Positions 25,086 through 33,321 of a DNA stretch of 36,952 nucleotides are shown here, piece after piece. A program made the position numbers and the translations under genes. Every line of letters begins with the position of its first letter. The first letter of the stretch is position 1. The stretch spans positions 1 through 36,952 of IMG/VR virus record IMGVR_UViG_3300033571_029942, one strand, 5' to 3'. Under the pieces are notes generated by a model. That model was given only the letters and a program-made list of their open reading frames with translations, made no database searches and was not told the origin of the DNA. Origin of the DNA: a virus.

Positions 25086-26933
25086 TTAACTGGTTCCCTG
25101 TGGTGGTGTATTACCTTCCGTTGTTGAAATGTTTTGTCCTATTGTGGGTAATACACCTTGATTATTTTGGATTGCATTAACCTGTATTCCAGAAGTGTTG
25201 ATCCAAGCATTAGTGGATTCTCCAGCTTCCACCAATTGTCCAAGATATAATCTTCCGTTGCCTCTATTAAAAATAGATTCCCAGTCTCCTCTGTGTCTTT
25301 GTCTTCCGGGTTGGAGAGTGAACTGAGCCTGCATTGTTGTTGGAAAATCGTCGGGACCTAAATCTTCTCCTAAAGTTATCTTAATCCCGGTACAAACTAA
25401 ATTCCCCATCATTGCTATAGGGTTCAAAGGGTTTCCCACCACAACATGCCAAGATCCTGTAGGATATCCAGATAGCATAATCGGCTGAAAATAAATCTGT
25501 TTTAGGAAGACATCTGTCATCAAAACAGTCAGGGATTTGTACAATTTACTATCTCTATTTATACCTTTATCTGGATCATTAACAAAGTTTTTTAGCTCCT
25601 GTACGGCTCCTTCTATATCGGCTTTTAGATTTTTTTCTGCATCTAATATTTTTTGAACATTTGCTCCAGAAAGCATACCAGTTACCTGGTTTTGAATGAA
25701 TTGAACTGGATCTGTGATTGATTGTGCATATCCAGCGGCTCCTCCAGGAAATCCTATACCGACATTGCTCTGTTCCAATCTAAGTTCAGGTGTCAGAAAA
25801 GTTCCGTAATCTGAACCTAATGAAAGTAAGTTGGTCATCAAATCCAAAAAGAGAAGTTTAGAATTCATATCACCAACAGAGGTTAGGTTATAATCAAAGT
25901 TGAGAGTAAATGTTTCTGTACCTCCATTAAATCCTTGCTTTCTAGTTAAAACCTGGTCTACTGTATTAACGTTTACAAAAATCTTTTTTGAAAGTGGTCC
26001 ATCCCCTGTCGTAGCGGCATCGAGGTACATTCTTTTTAAAGCATTCAGGTTTTTCTGTGGATTAACTATAGCACCTGCTAAATTATCTATCGTATCAGGA
26101 TTAATCTGTGTGGTCCCTGTTGCTAAATAACTTTTTATCAAATCACCAAAAGGAGAATTCATGAGTCCAGGATCCCCAGTTTTTTCATTTTTCATTGGGG
26201 TTTGCCCTTCATAACTAAAATTTAACCCTGTATTTATACCAAGGATAGTATTCAAACTATTACCTGTTCCATCACCAAAATAGGTTACCGCTTGAGCAAC
26301 AGGTAGAACTGAATTATATTCACCAGTAGGATCTAATAATTTTCCAATGTCCCCCTGATTAACAGGTTTTGTTGCAATCTGTCCATTTTCAATGACATAA
26401 TCATACTTTGCTCCACTGGGAGATATAGTCCTTAAGGAATCCAACGTGGGGGAAGGAAATCTCCTTAATGTTATCATTCTGTTATTAGGAATGACCCCAT
26501 AGTGCTTGCAAAAAATAAAATCTTTAACGTTGTACAATTGCCCCCGATAAGGACTAGAAGGATCCGCATAGGCTGGTATCCCTGTTGATCCCAAAGCAGT
26601 AACGCTAGAAATAATTTGTTGAGCAGTGGGATTTCTAGATTCTTTTGAGGTTATTTTTGAAACATATTCTGGTTTGTCAGAAAGAGCGTATTTAACCGAT
26701 CCTCCTGAACTTTTACCTAAAACATAATAGGCAAAGAGGCCCTCATAAGGTCCTCTGGATGTTGCACCATCATAAAATAAACTTTTAGGGAGTGCTTTTA
26801 ATTCGCTCTCCTCGAAAGTGGCATAGGTCTTATCGGCTTCATTTGCAAAAATACCGCCAGCAAACCTCTGGATGTCAGAGTCTAGAATAATTCCTGATAC
26901 AGCACCTTGGCTATTTTGTAAATCATTTGGCAT
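25086..26933 (-). CDS. Tail-tube/baseplate interface protein
   Basis: This 615-residue protein opens the tail block. The C-terminal 100 or so residues resemble tube-initiator/cap proteins, with GSWHVVVGNPLNPIAMMGNL and then CTGIKITLGEDLGPDDFPTT, followed by RQRHRGDWESIFNRGNGRLY. The N-terminal half is strand-rich with Gly/Ser loops. T4 gp48 and gp54 (about 360 and 320 residues) are the nearest functional analogues; I cannot say which it matches. The start is ATG at 26933, preceded by AGAGAGT and by a TATATATA box (26941-26948). No terminator separates it from the small gene upstream. Confidence 0.65.
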   Translation of the reverse strand: MPNDLQNSQGAVSGIILDSDIQRFAGGIFANEADKTYATFEESELKALPKSLFYDGATSRGPYEGLFAYYVLGKSSGGSVKYALSDKPEYVSKITSKESRNPTAQQIISSVTALGSTGIPAYADPSSPYRGQLYNVKDFIFCKHYGVIPNNRMITLRRFPSPTLDSLRTISPSGAKYDYVIENGQIATKPVNQGDIGKLLDPTGEYNSVLPVAQAVTYFGDGTGNSLNTILGINTGLNFSYEGQTPMKNEKTGDPGLMNSPFGDLIKSYLATGTTQINPDTIDNLAGAIVNPQKNLNALKRMYLDAATTGDGPLSKKIFVNVNTVDQVLTRKQGFNGGTETFTLNFDYNLTSVGDMNSKLLFLDLMTNLLSLGSDYGTFLTPELRLEQSNVGIGFPGGAAGYAQSITDPVQFIQNQVTGMLSGANVQKILDAEKNLKADIEGAVQELKNFVNDPDKGINRDSKLYKSLTVLMTDVFLKQIYFQPIMLSGYPTGSWHVVVGNPLNPIAMMGNLVCTGIKITLGEDLGPDDFPTTMQAQFTLQPGRQRHRGDWESIFNRGNGRLYLGQLVEAGESTNAWINTSGIQVNAIQNNQGVLPTIGQNISTTEGNTPPQGTS

Positions 26934-26940
26934 ACTCTCT

Positions 26941-26948
26941 TATATATA
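26941..26948 (-). promoter_or_regulatory. Candidate late-type promoter box before the tail block
   Basis: On the minus strand this reads TATATATA, 7 nt before the ATG at 26933, with AGAGAGT in between. The gap to the previous gene is only 17 nt, so this would be the natural site for a promoter of the tail operon. It is one of several AT-rich boxes close to start codons in this window. Confidence 0.35.
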
Positions 26949-26950
26949 TT

Positions 26951-27274
26951 TTAGTTTTTATTCTCAACTAAAACTATATCATAAAAGTCATGTCCAAAAA
27001 CTTCTAAAAATTTCTCTTTGATAAATGATAAAAAATGTGGGCTTGGTGATTCATAAACAATAACAACAAATGTTTCGTTCCCTTCTTTTAATTTGATAGA
27101 AGACACCTTTTTTGTGATCCAGTCCTCAAAAATGAATTGCCTTACACCATTCATCTCACCTGGCGTGAGTCCGTGGGTTTTAAACCAAGAATTCACATCT
27201 ATGTTAATAGGATCTTTAGGACAAAGATCTTCTTCTTTAATTCTTTCTATTTTTTCAACTAAAAAAACCTTCAA
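26951..27274 (-). CDS. 107-residue protein with TTG start, unrecognised
   Basis: The start codon is TTG at 27274-27272, overlapping the TGA of the previous gene as TTGA, with AGGAGAC just upstream. The in-frame ATG is 40 codons further on and would remove the first strand (VFLVEKIERIKEED). Such a Shine-Dalgarno-like sequence is unusual in this window and supports the TTG. The protein is soluble, mixed alpha/beta, with FETFVVIVYE-like strands (NETFVVIVYESPSPH) and a helix (LSFIKEKFLEVFGHD). Coupling to the previous gene suggests shared expression. I recognise no family. Confidence 0.65.
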   Translation of the reverse strand: MKVFLVEKIERIKEEDLCPKDPINIDVNSWFKTHGLTPGEMNGVRQFIFEDWITKKVSSIKLKEGNETFVVIVYESPSPHFLSFIKEKFLEVFGHDFYDIVLVENKN

Positions 27275-27456
27275 GTCTCCTGTTCCTTAGATTTTTTACT
27301 CGTGTTTCTCTGTTCAGTTAAATTTCTTAATCTAATTAAGTTTCCAACTGCTTTAGCTCTATGGGAGATCTCCTCTTTTTCTTTTTTGGTTTTTCCCTTA
27401 GTTAAGCCCATTTCTTTTACAAGCTTTCTTCTTTCTTTTCTATTAGGCAATCTCAT
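27271..27456 (-). CDS. 61-residue basic protein, unrecognised
   Basis: It overlaps the end of the Nudix gene by 14 nt and ends in the TGA that overlaps the next TTG start. It is very rich in Lys, Arg and Glu (MRLPNRKERRKLVKEMGLTK), with no hydrophobic segment. A small nucleic-acid-binding or host-takeover role would be typical for such a protein, but nothing shows it. The tight overlaps on both sides support it as real. Confidence 0.55.
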   Translation of the reverse strand: MRLPNRKERRKLVKEMGLTKGKTKKEKEEISHRAKAVGNLIRLRNLTEQRNTSKKSKEQET

Positions 27457-28003
27457 TTTGTTCTGTTTTTTTGATAAATAAATCTTTGAAACATTTAATG
27501 AAAAGAGCAGAAACTAAAGCATCGTCTATTTCTAATGCTTCAGAAACACTTATCAGTTCAAATTTTGAATCTTCTTCGTCTTGTGACCCGTCTGTTTCTT
27601 TTTCGTTTGCAACAAGCGAAGTGATATTAACTGCAAAACATGGATTAGGATTAACAACTAATTTAGAAGTATAAATAGTTCCCAAGAACTTCCATCTTTT
27701 AAGATCAGTTACTTCGAACCCAGATTCTTCTTTTAATTCTCTAACCGCAGTCTGAAAAATGTTATCGTCGTCATCATCAGGGGTTCCAGTAATTAATGTT
27801 TTTGTCATGCCTCCTGCTCTAGAATCTGAAATCTCGTTCAATATTCCTATCTCAATAGGAATTTTTTCATCATCTTGGGTATACGGAAGAATAATAACTC
27901 CTGGATTAATTTGCTTAACGAATAGTCTGTTGTCGATTTCAACAACCTCAATATTCTTCTTCTTGTGTAGAGATGTTTCCTCTCGTTTTTCTAATGGTTC
28001 CAT
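27443..28003 (-). CDS. Nudix hydrolase
   Basis: The Nudix core RELKEESGF is intact at residues 88-96 of this 186-residue protein, which places the catalytic glutamates at 89, 92 and 93. The preceding glycine (G73) is one residue further away than in the strict G-x5-E-x7-REUxEExGU pattern, and a run of five Asp sits where the E is expected. I start at ATG 28003, not at an upstream ATG (28078), because the longer form would run 130 nt into the preceding gene and adds a hydrophobic head not typical of the family. Nudix enzymes cleave nucleoside-diphosphate-linked compounds (nucleotide sugars, NAD, dinucleotides). The substrate cannot be told. Confidence 0.85.
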   Translation of the reverse strand: MEPLEKREETSLHKKKNIEVVEIDNRLFVKQINPGVIILPYTQDDEKIPIEIGILNEISDSRAGGMTKTLITGTPDDDDDNIFQTAVRELKEESGFEVTDLKRWKFLGTIYTSKLVVNPNPCFAVNITSLVANEKETDGSQDEEDSKFELISVSEALEIDDALVSALFIKCFKDLFIKKTEQNEIA

Positions 28004-28553
28004 CACCCTTATATATCTCTTTAATTTGATTACGCAAGCTCTGCTTAACCAACTCAATATCAAGATCTTTAACAACAAACTCTATAATTTCCTCTTCTGC
28101 GTCATCAAAAGAACCGCTAAGGACACTATACAAGCTTTTAGTTGGAAGATTAAGCTTTAATTTTATCCCAACTTCTATCCAGTTTGGTTTTTGCTTTTCC
28201 AGTAGGGAAACAATGGGATTAGATTCCGTATATTGAATGGATCTCGTTTCTTCCGATAACATGACGTTTCTACCGGGACTTGTAGGAGTATTATAAACAG
28301 GAGATGCGGGCAAAGCCTTATTTTGTTGCAACTGGGAAGGTTCCAGCCTAAGCATAAATTCATCTAAAAGAATGTAATTTATCCTAGATCCGTCTTTAAA
28401 ATTAATCCAGATCGTTCCTGTTGTGGGTTCTTTAAAAACCTTATCATATTCACAAACAGTGCCTGAGTTTTCTCCTTTAGTCCACTTGTATACGAAATAT
28501 TTTAATTCCGAATCGAGTTGTTCTAAATCTATTTCGGTTTGAAAATTATCCAT
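27948..28553 (-). CDS. Hypothetical protein, about 201 residues, unrecognised
   Basis: I start at ATG 28553, four nt after the preceding stop. An upstream ATG at 28592 would overlap that gene by 35 nt. The N-terminal half is strand-rich (ELKYFVYKWTKGENSGTVCE, then TTGTIWINFKDGSRINYILL), followed by a Pro/Asn/Ser-rich linker and a C-terminal helical part (DDAEEEIIEFVVKDLDIELV). Its end overlaps the Nudix gene by 56 nt. No catalytic motif, signal peptide or membrane segment is visible. Confidence 0.55.
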   Translation of the reverse strand: MDNFQTEIDLEQLDSELKYFVYKWTKGENSGTVCEYDKVFKEPTTGTIWINFKDGSRINYILLDEFMLRLEPSQLQQNKALPASPVYNTPTSPGRNVMLSEETRSIQYTESNPIVSLLEKQKPNWIEVGIKLKLNLPTKSLYSVLSGSFDDAEEEIIEFVVKDLDIELVKQSLRNQIKEIYKGDGTIRKTRGNISTQEEEY

Positions 28554-28557
28554 TTTT

Positions 28558-28809
28558 TTATTTCTTCTTATTTTTCTGAGAAGGTTCCACATCTTCTTCT
28601 ATTTTTATTTCTGTGTAGCCTTCCTGTCTAAGTTTAGAAATCCACGACTCTATATCTTCTCGTATTATCCACGTGTCATTGTATTTTTTACTCTTAAGGC
28701 TATTTACAATCACTATATTATCCAAAACTGGATCACTGTGAAACTTTAATTCCACCGCAGAAGTTCCTTTAGGATTAGAGCATATTATTTTTTGTCCTTT
28801 TGTGATCAT
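28558..28809 (-). CDS. 83-residue protein, unrecognised
   Basis: A small alpha/beta protein with a basic Lys-rich tail (EPSQKNKKK). An exact TATAAATA (28816-28823) lies upstream of the ATG. It opens the group of small genes that ends with the TTG-started protein. No recognised domain. Confidence 0.6.
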   Translation of the reverse strand: MITKGQKIICSNPKGTSAVELKFHSDPVLDNIVIVNSLKSKKYNDTWIIREDIESWISKLRQEGYTEIKIEEDVEPSQKNKKK

Positions 28810-28815
28810 AATTTA

Positions 28816-28823
28816 TATTTATA
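28816..28823 (-). promoter_or_regulatory. Exact T4-late-type box (TATAAATA)
   Basis: TATAAATA on the minus strand, ending 6 nt before the ATG at 28809 and lying in the 29-nt gap after the cassette. This is the T4 late promoter -10 consensus. At this spacing the transcript would start at or near the ATG. Chance is possible in AT-rich DNA. Confidence 0.45.
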
Positions 28824-28838
28824 GATAAAAAGTAGAAA

Positions 28839-29462
28839 TTATTTCAATCCCAATATAAAATTAAAATCTCGGTCGAATTCTTCTACGGCGATAAGATTAA
28901 GAATTTGTTTTTTATTTTCTTTGAAGAAATCCCAATTAAGAGCATCGTTCGGAAAAACATCAAGTGTTTCCGAGGGAGATTTCCTAATTATACCTACTCC
29001 CCAATCTGTATCTATGGTGGTTAGACAAAGATCTGCCTTATAAAGCCTTAATTTTATCAGGGCTAAATAAACCGTCCCGTTCCAGTCACCATTAGCTGGC
29101 GGGCCATATACAGGAGTCTCTCCTGCATGAAATTTTGTAGGAGGATTACAATCGTGTAGTAAAATAACCCCATCCTCACTTAAAAATTTTAAAGAGTTTT
29201 CTATGTCCCGATAGACCTGTTCATCTAGGTGTAACCCATCTATAAAAACACAATCAAATTTAGTGTCTTCGTTTAGAGAAGCAAAAAAATCATCAGAAGA
29301 CATTTCATGAGTTGTAGATTCGCTAATCTTTACTGGGTCCACTCCTAATTTATTTTCACAGGCAATCTTCTGAAAACATTCTCCGCCCCTGACCCCTATC
29401 TCTAAATAATTTTTATAACCCTTAGAGACTATAATTTTGTTAATAATATCGTATCTTTTCAT
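28839..29462 (-). CDS. Class I SAM-dependent methyltransferase
   Basis: Residues about 15-30 have the SAM-binding glycine loop (YLEIGVRGGECF). The later DCVFIDGLHLDEQVYRDIEN and GVILLHDCNPPTKFHAGETP are typical of the Methyltransf_24-type group found with sugar genes. The start chosen is ATG 29462, which overlaps the preceding TGA as ATGA; ATG 29480 in the same frame is possible. Length is about 207 residues, which suits the family. The substrate could be a sugar hydroxyl or carboxyl or a small metabolite. It is the last gene of the glycan cassette. Confidence 0.75.
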   Translation of the reverse strand: MKRYDIINKIIVSKGYKNYLEIGVRGGECFQKIACENKLGVDPVKISESTTHEMSSDDFFASLNEDTKFDCVFIDGLHLDEQVYRDIENSLKFLSEDGVILLHDCNPPTKFHAGETPVYGPPANGDWNGTVYLALIKLRLYKADLCLTTIDTDWGVGIIRKSPSETLDVFPNDALNWDFFKENKKQILNLIAVEEFDRDFNFILGLK

Positions 29463-30178
29463 TTTAAATAATTTTTCCATTTTTCTTGAAAGATTGGCTG
29501 TGATCCAGTAGTTAATTTATCCATTTCCTCTTTTGTTTCCACCACCCTTTCTGTTGTTTTTCCTATGTTTTTTTCGTGATGTAACACGATAGACTCGCTC
29601 ACAAGAATATGTTCGAGATCTAATGATTGTAAGGTCATAGCATAGTCATTATCACAGAACCAATGGAAAAATCTTTCATCAAGGTCTCCTATCTTATCAT
29701 AGATCTCTCTCTTTTGTACTATGCACCAACCGGAAATTTCTCTTCTTATCCCGTGTCCTTTATGAAAGCCCGTATTCGGATTAATCCCGTATTGTGTCTG
29801 TGTTAATGGACAAAGGGGGGAAAAGGAAAGACAATCTGGGTTTTCCTCACTGGCCTTTAGTATTTTTGTGAACCACCGTGGGGAAAATAAAAGATCATTA
29901 TTACATAAAGCTACCCATTCAGAGACTCCTTTTTTTCTCCCATAGTTTAAGAATTTGTGATAACCATATGGAAGGGGTGCAAAATGTGTTTTAACGTTTG
30001 GAAAAATTTCGGCCCACGAAACACCTTCTTGTGATTCTATCACGATCACATTAAAAAGGGTTTCCGAATCCTTTTCAGAAAGGAGTAAAGACCTTAAACA
30101 TTCCTCTGTTGTCTTTCGACAGAATTCATCTTTGGAATAGCTTATAATAACAATATCAGCTTTTGGCGACTGTGACAT
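29459..30178 (-). CDS. Family 2 glycosyltransferase
   Basis: This 239-residue protein has a GT-A fold pattern: a VIISY strand near residue 10, the NND metal-binding equivalent of D-x-D at 93-95, and GWCIVQKREIYDKIGDLDER in the C-terminal half, where D-E-R-F-F is typical of rhamnosyl- or fucosyl-transferase-like GT2 enzymes. I start at ATG 30178, preceded by AAAGAGAAT. A longer start (30235) would overlap the isomerase by 50 nt and only adds unrelated residues. It would transfer a sugar from a nucleotide donor, perhaps GDP-fucose made by the neighbouring gmd and fcl products. Confidence 0.8.
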   Translation of the reverse strand: MSQSPKADIVIISYSKDEFCRKTTEECLRSLLLSEKDSETLFNVIVIESQEGVSWAEIFPNVKTHFAPLPYGYHKFLNYGRKKGVSEWVALCNNDLLFSPRWFTKILKASEENPDCLSFSPLCPLTQTQYGINPNTGFHKGHGIRREISGWCIVQKREIYDKIGDLDERFFHWFCDNDYAMTLQSLDLEHILVSESIVLHHEKNIGKTTERVVETKEEMDKLTTGSQPIFQEKWKNYLK

Positions 30179-30185
30179 ATTCTCT

Positions 30186-30764
30186 TTATGATTTCGATTT
30201 TTCCCCCAAATATCCACCATGGTGTCTTTTTGCATATTCTTCTTTAGTAAAATTACTTTTATTCATTAGACCAACAACTATCAAATCACATATAACAGAC
30301 ATACAAGTTGTTGAGGTTGTTGGTGTTAATCCCAAAGGGCATATTTCTTCAACTGGACCAAATTGTAGAACCAAAGAAGTTTTAGACTCTACCTCATCGT
30401 TAGATTCTCCAAATATACAAAGTATTCTTAAATCAGGATGAAGATTTTTAGATAAATTAATCAATTCTAGCACCTCTCTAGTTTTTCCCGAATTTGAAAA
30501 TACTATAAGAATATCATCTGGACAGATAATACCTAGATCCCCATGCTGTGATTCTGATGGATGTAAAAAGTAAGAAGGTGTACCGGTAGAGCTTAACGTA
30601 GTGGAAAATGTGTGTGCTATCTGACCGGCTTTTCCCATACCAGAACAAATTATTCTGCTATTTTTAGAAATGACCGAATGCAAAAGCTCTACGAAAAATT
30701 CAATCTTATCTAATGGAATTTTAGAAATATAGTGTATCTCTTTAAGAAGTAACTCAATGTACAT
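30186..30764 (-). CDS. SIS-domain sugar-phosphate isomerase, KpsF/KdsD-like, without CBS domains
   Basis: The SIS fold is clear. Counting from a possible GTG start at 30770, these are SGMGKAGQIA at 43-52, HPSESQHGDLG at 70-80, SNSGKTREVL at 92-101 and EICPLGLTPTTSTT at 142-155. The HHGGYLG end (183-189) is the usual KdsD/KpsF close. These enzymes convert ribulose-5-phosphate to arabinose-5-phosphate for Kdo. E. coli KdsD adds two CBS domains, but this protein stops at about 193 residues, as some SIS-only isomerases do. I prefer ATG 30764 to the GTG. It overlaps the gmd end by 11 nt. Another sugar-phosphate substrate is possible. Confidence 0.8.
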   Translation of the reverse strand: MYIELLLKEIHYISKIPLDKIEFFVELLHSVISKNSRIICSGMGKAGQIAHTFSTTLSSTGTPSYFLHPSESQHGDLGIICPDDILIVFSNSGKTREVLELINLSKNLHPDLRILCIFGESNDEVESKTSLVLQFGPVEEICPLGLTPTTSTTCMSVICDLIVVGLMNKSNFTKEEYAKRHHGGYLGEKSKS

Positions 30765-31773
30765 TTTCACTTATTTTAGATCTAACCATCTCATCCAATA
30801 TCTCATGAAGTCCCATATTAGCTTTCCATCCTAATATAGACTCAGCTTTTTCTGGATCCCCCATTAATAGATCAACCTCTGAGGGTCTAAAATATTTTTC
30901 ATCAATCGTAACAATAACTTCCCCTGTTTCTTTATTTTTTCCCACCTCGTTTAATCCTTCACCATCCCATACTATATGTACACCTAAAATAGAAGCAGTC
31001 ATTTCAACAATAGATCTAATAGTATAGGTAATTCCAGTAGAAAGAACAAAGTCATCAGGGGTTTCCTGTTGAAGTATCCTCCACATTCCTTCAACGTATT
31101 CTTTGGCGTGTCCAATATCTCTCTGAGAGTTGAGGTTACCTAAAGAAAACGATTTTATCTTCTTGTTGTAAATAATATCAACTAGTGAATCTACTATCTT
31201 CTTCTCAACAAAATTCTCACCCCTTCTTGGAGATGTATGATTGAAAAGAATACCGTTACAAGCAAACAGATTATATGCTTCTCTATAGTTTTTAATTATC
31301 CAAAATCCATAAAGCTTAGCAACCCCATATGGAGATCTTGGATAAAAAGGAGTTTTCTCATTCTGTGGAATTTCTTGTACTTTACCATAAAGCTCTGAGG
31401 TAGATGCTTGATAGAGTTTGGTTTTCGGAGAATGTGTTCTAATTGCTTCTAGGACATTTAATGTGCCAATAGCATCCACTTGACCAGTATAATAAGGTAT
31501 TTCAAAAGAGATCTTGACGTGACTCTGTGCAGCTAAATTGTAAAATTCGTCGGGCTGAAGATCAGAAACCAGGTTACTAATAGAAACAGGGTCTGTGATA
31601 TCAGCATAATGCCATTTAAACCTAGGATGTTCCCTTAGGTGATCAATTCTTTTGGTATTAAAGGAGGAGGTTCTTCTTATAGTTCCGTGTACCTCGTACC
31701 CCTTTTCTAAGAGAAGCTCGGCTAAATAGCTGCCGTCTTGTCCATTAATTCCTGTAATTATTGCTATTTTCAT
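30754..31773 (-). CDS. gmd: GDP-mannose 4,6-dehydratase
   Basis: This 339-residue extended short-chain dehydrogenase makes GDP-4-keto-6-deoxymannose from GDP-mannose, the first step to GDP-L-fucose. Seen are the NADP-binding ITGINGQDGSYLAELL at 6-21, the family STSELYG at 124-130 (T125, E127), SPYGVAK with Y149 and K153 as the catalytic pair, and HTSPRRGENFVEKKI, the strong GMD signature. I start at ATG 31773, preceded by AAAGAGAGAT; a longer start at 31851 would add 26 residues inside fcl. The gene overlaps the end of fcl by 29 nt. Length fits the family (about 340-370). Confidence 0.93.
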   Translation of the reverse strand: MKIAIITGINGQDGSYLAELLLEKGYEVHGTIRRTSSFNTKRIDHLREHPRFKWHYADITDPVSISNLVSDLQPDEFYNLAAQSHVKISFEIPYYTGQVDAIGTLNVLEAIRTHSPKTKLYQASTSELYGKVQEIPQNEKTPFYPRSPYGVAKLYGFWIIKNYREAYNLFACNGILFNHTSPRRGENFVEKKIVDSLVDIIYNKKIKSFSLGNLNSQRDIGHAKEYVEGMWRILQQETPDDFVLSTGITYTIRSIVEMTASILGVHIVWDGEGLNEVGKNKETGEVIVTIDEKYFRPSEVDLLMGDPEKAESILGWKANMGLHEILDEMVRSKISENVH

Positions 31774-32692
31774 ATCTCTCTTTATAGAACTCATAAGTGG
31801 TTTTAATTCCTTCTCGGAGAGAAATTTTTGGGGACCAGCCCATATTTTCAATCTTTGAAACGTCTAATACCTTTCTCATTGTACCGTCTGGATAAGAGGA
31901 ATTAAAAACGATCTCTCCTTTATAATTAACTACAGATTTGATCATCTTTGCCAATTCTAAAATCGTCAGATCCTCACCTGTTCCGACATTAATGATCTCT
32001 GGCCCAGTGTAATTTTCAGAAAGAAAAATTAATGCTTCTGCTAAATCTTCAACATGCAAGAATTCTCTTCTTGGTCTTCCTGTTCCCCAGATCTCAACTG
32101 AAGAAGATCCTAAAATTTTGGCCTCGTGAAATTTTCTGATTAGTGCAGGAAGCACGTGACTACTATTTAGATCAAAATTGTCTCCTGGACCATAAAGATT
32201 AGAAGGCATAACTGAAATAAAATCGCTTCCGTACTGTTGATTATAGGATTGACACATTTTGATTCCTGCTATTTTAGCAACAGCATAAGCATCATTGGTC
32301 AGTTCTAATGGACCAGTTAAAAGGTATTCCTCTTTAATTGGTTGTGGACACTCCTTTGGGTAAATACAAGACGATCCTAAAAAAACTAGCTTCTTAACAC
32401 CAGAAAGATGACAAGCTTCTATCACATTGGTTTGGATCTTAAGATTCTCTGTGATAAAATCTGCCTTATAGTCGTTGTTGGCTTTAATTCCGCCAACCTT
32501 AGCTGCACAAAGAAATACCAAATCTGGCTTAATGGAAAAAATATATTCTGTGGTTTTTCTCCAATCACAAAGATTAACCTCAAAGCTTCTTGGTGAAAAA
32601 ATATTAGATCCTGGATATTTCTCTCCATATTTTTTCAAGAGATTAGAACCTACCAGTCCGGTTGATCCAAGTATTAGGACTTTACTCTTCAT
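31745..32692 (-). CDS. fcl: GDP-L-fucose synthase
   Basis: This 315-residue epimerase/reductase converts GDP-4-keto-6-deoxymannose to GDP-L-fucose. It has G9-S-T-G12-L-V-G15 for NADPH, VFLCAAKVGGIKANN at 59-73, S107/S108 in FLGSSCIYP, and Y136-x3-K140 in NDAYAVAKIAG. Length and motifs fit E. coli Fcl (WcaG, 321 residues). The ATG overlaps the preceding TGA as ATGA. With gmd just after it, the pair forms a complete route from GDP-mannose. GDP-mannose itself must come from the host. Confidence 0.93.
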   Translation of the reverse strand: MKSKVLILGSTGLVGSNLLKKYGEKYPGSNIFSPRSFEVNLCDWRKTTEYIFSIKPDLVFLCAAKVGGIKANNDYKADFITENLKIQTNVIEACHLSGVKKLVFLGSSCIYPKECPQPIKEEYLLTGPLELTNDAYAVAKIAGIKMCQSYNQQYGSDFISVMPSNLYGPGDNFDLNSSHVLPALIRKFHEAKILGSSSVEIWGTGRPRREFLHVEDLAEALIFLSENYTGPEIINVGTGEDLTILELAKMIKSVVNYKGEIVFNSSYPDGTMRKVLDVSKIENMGWSPKISLREGIKTTYEFYKERYENSNNYRN

Positions 32693-33318
32693 TTCTTCTT
32701 CAATATAAATAAATTACTACTCTCCATATCACTAAAATCATACAAAATATCATATTTTAAAGATCCTATAATATCATAATTTTTAAATTCTCCAGATTGT
32801 AGCATTTCATCTACTACCACTTTAACTTCTGGACTATGCAAAGAATCTAGATAATCATCAAAAATTAAATATCCTCCTTTTCTAACTAGAGGCGAATAGT
32901 TTAAGTAATCTGTAATAACTCCTCCTTTAGAATGATCTCCATCTATAAAAAGGATATCTATCATTCCAACTTTTTCTTTGACAAAATTTACAATTTCACT
33001 AGATTGGGAGTTTCCTTTTATATATTTAAAAGAATTATTTTCTCTCTTAAACTTATTTACGTTCCTCTCTACAACCCCTTGATCGATAGGATAAGAAAGG
33101 TCTATAGAAAAACAATTTGTTTGATACGGATGTGAGCACATCAAACTTGCTGATCCACCAGCATATGCACCTATCTCAAGATATTTTACAGCAGATGCTT
33201 TTCCGATAGAGGTTCTTATGTCATAAAGTATATGAGTGTGAAAATGGAAAGTTTTTTCTTCCATTTTTTCTGAAATTTCCTTGTTTACTTCCAGGGATTT
33301 TTTTGTTATTTTAAACAT
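32689..33318 (-). CDS. Class I SAM-dependent methyltransferase (Methyltransf_24-like)
   Basis: This 209-residue protein has the SAM glycine motif YLEIGAYAGGSA at 46-57. It also has IDILFIDGDHSKGGV with the D-G-D-H acidic motif, then GGYLIFDDYLDSLHSPEVK. The group is common in polysaccharide and natural-product clusters. It is not closely similar to the 28839-29462 enzyme outside these motifs, which suggests a separate origin. Its end overlaps the fcl start by 4 nt (ATGA). The substrate is not known. Confidence 0.75.
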   Translation of the reverse strand: MFKITKKSLEVNKEISEKMEEKTFHFHTHILYDIRTSIGKASAVKYLEIGAYAGGSASLMCSHPYQTNCFSIDLSYPIDQGVVERNVNKFKRENNSFKYIKGNSQSSEIVNFVKEKVGMIDILFIDGDHSKGGVITDYLNYSPLVRKGGYLIFDDYLDSLHSPEVKVVVDEMLQSGEFKNYDIIGSLKYDILYDFSDMESSNLFILKKK

Positions 33319-33321
33319 AGT

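Noticed and set aside
28004-28078. Longer Nudix start with a hydrophobic head (MLLKILILSWLSRA)
   Set aside because: It would overlap the preceding gene by 130 nt, and an internal ATG with better spacing is available. A signal peptide would not suit this enzyme.
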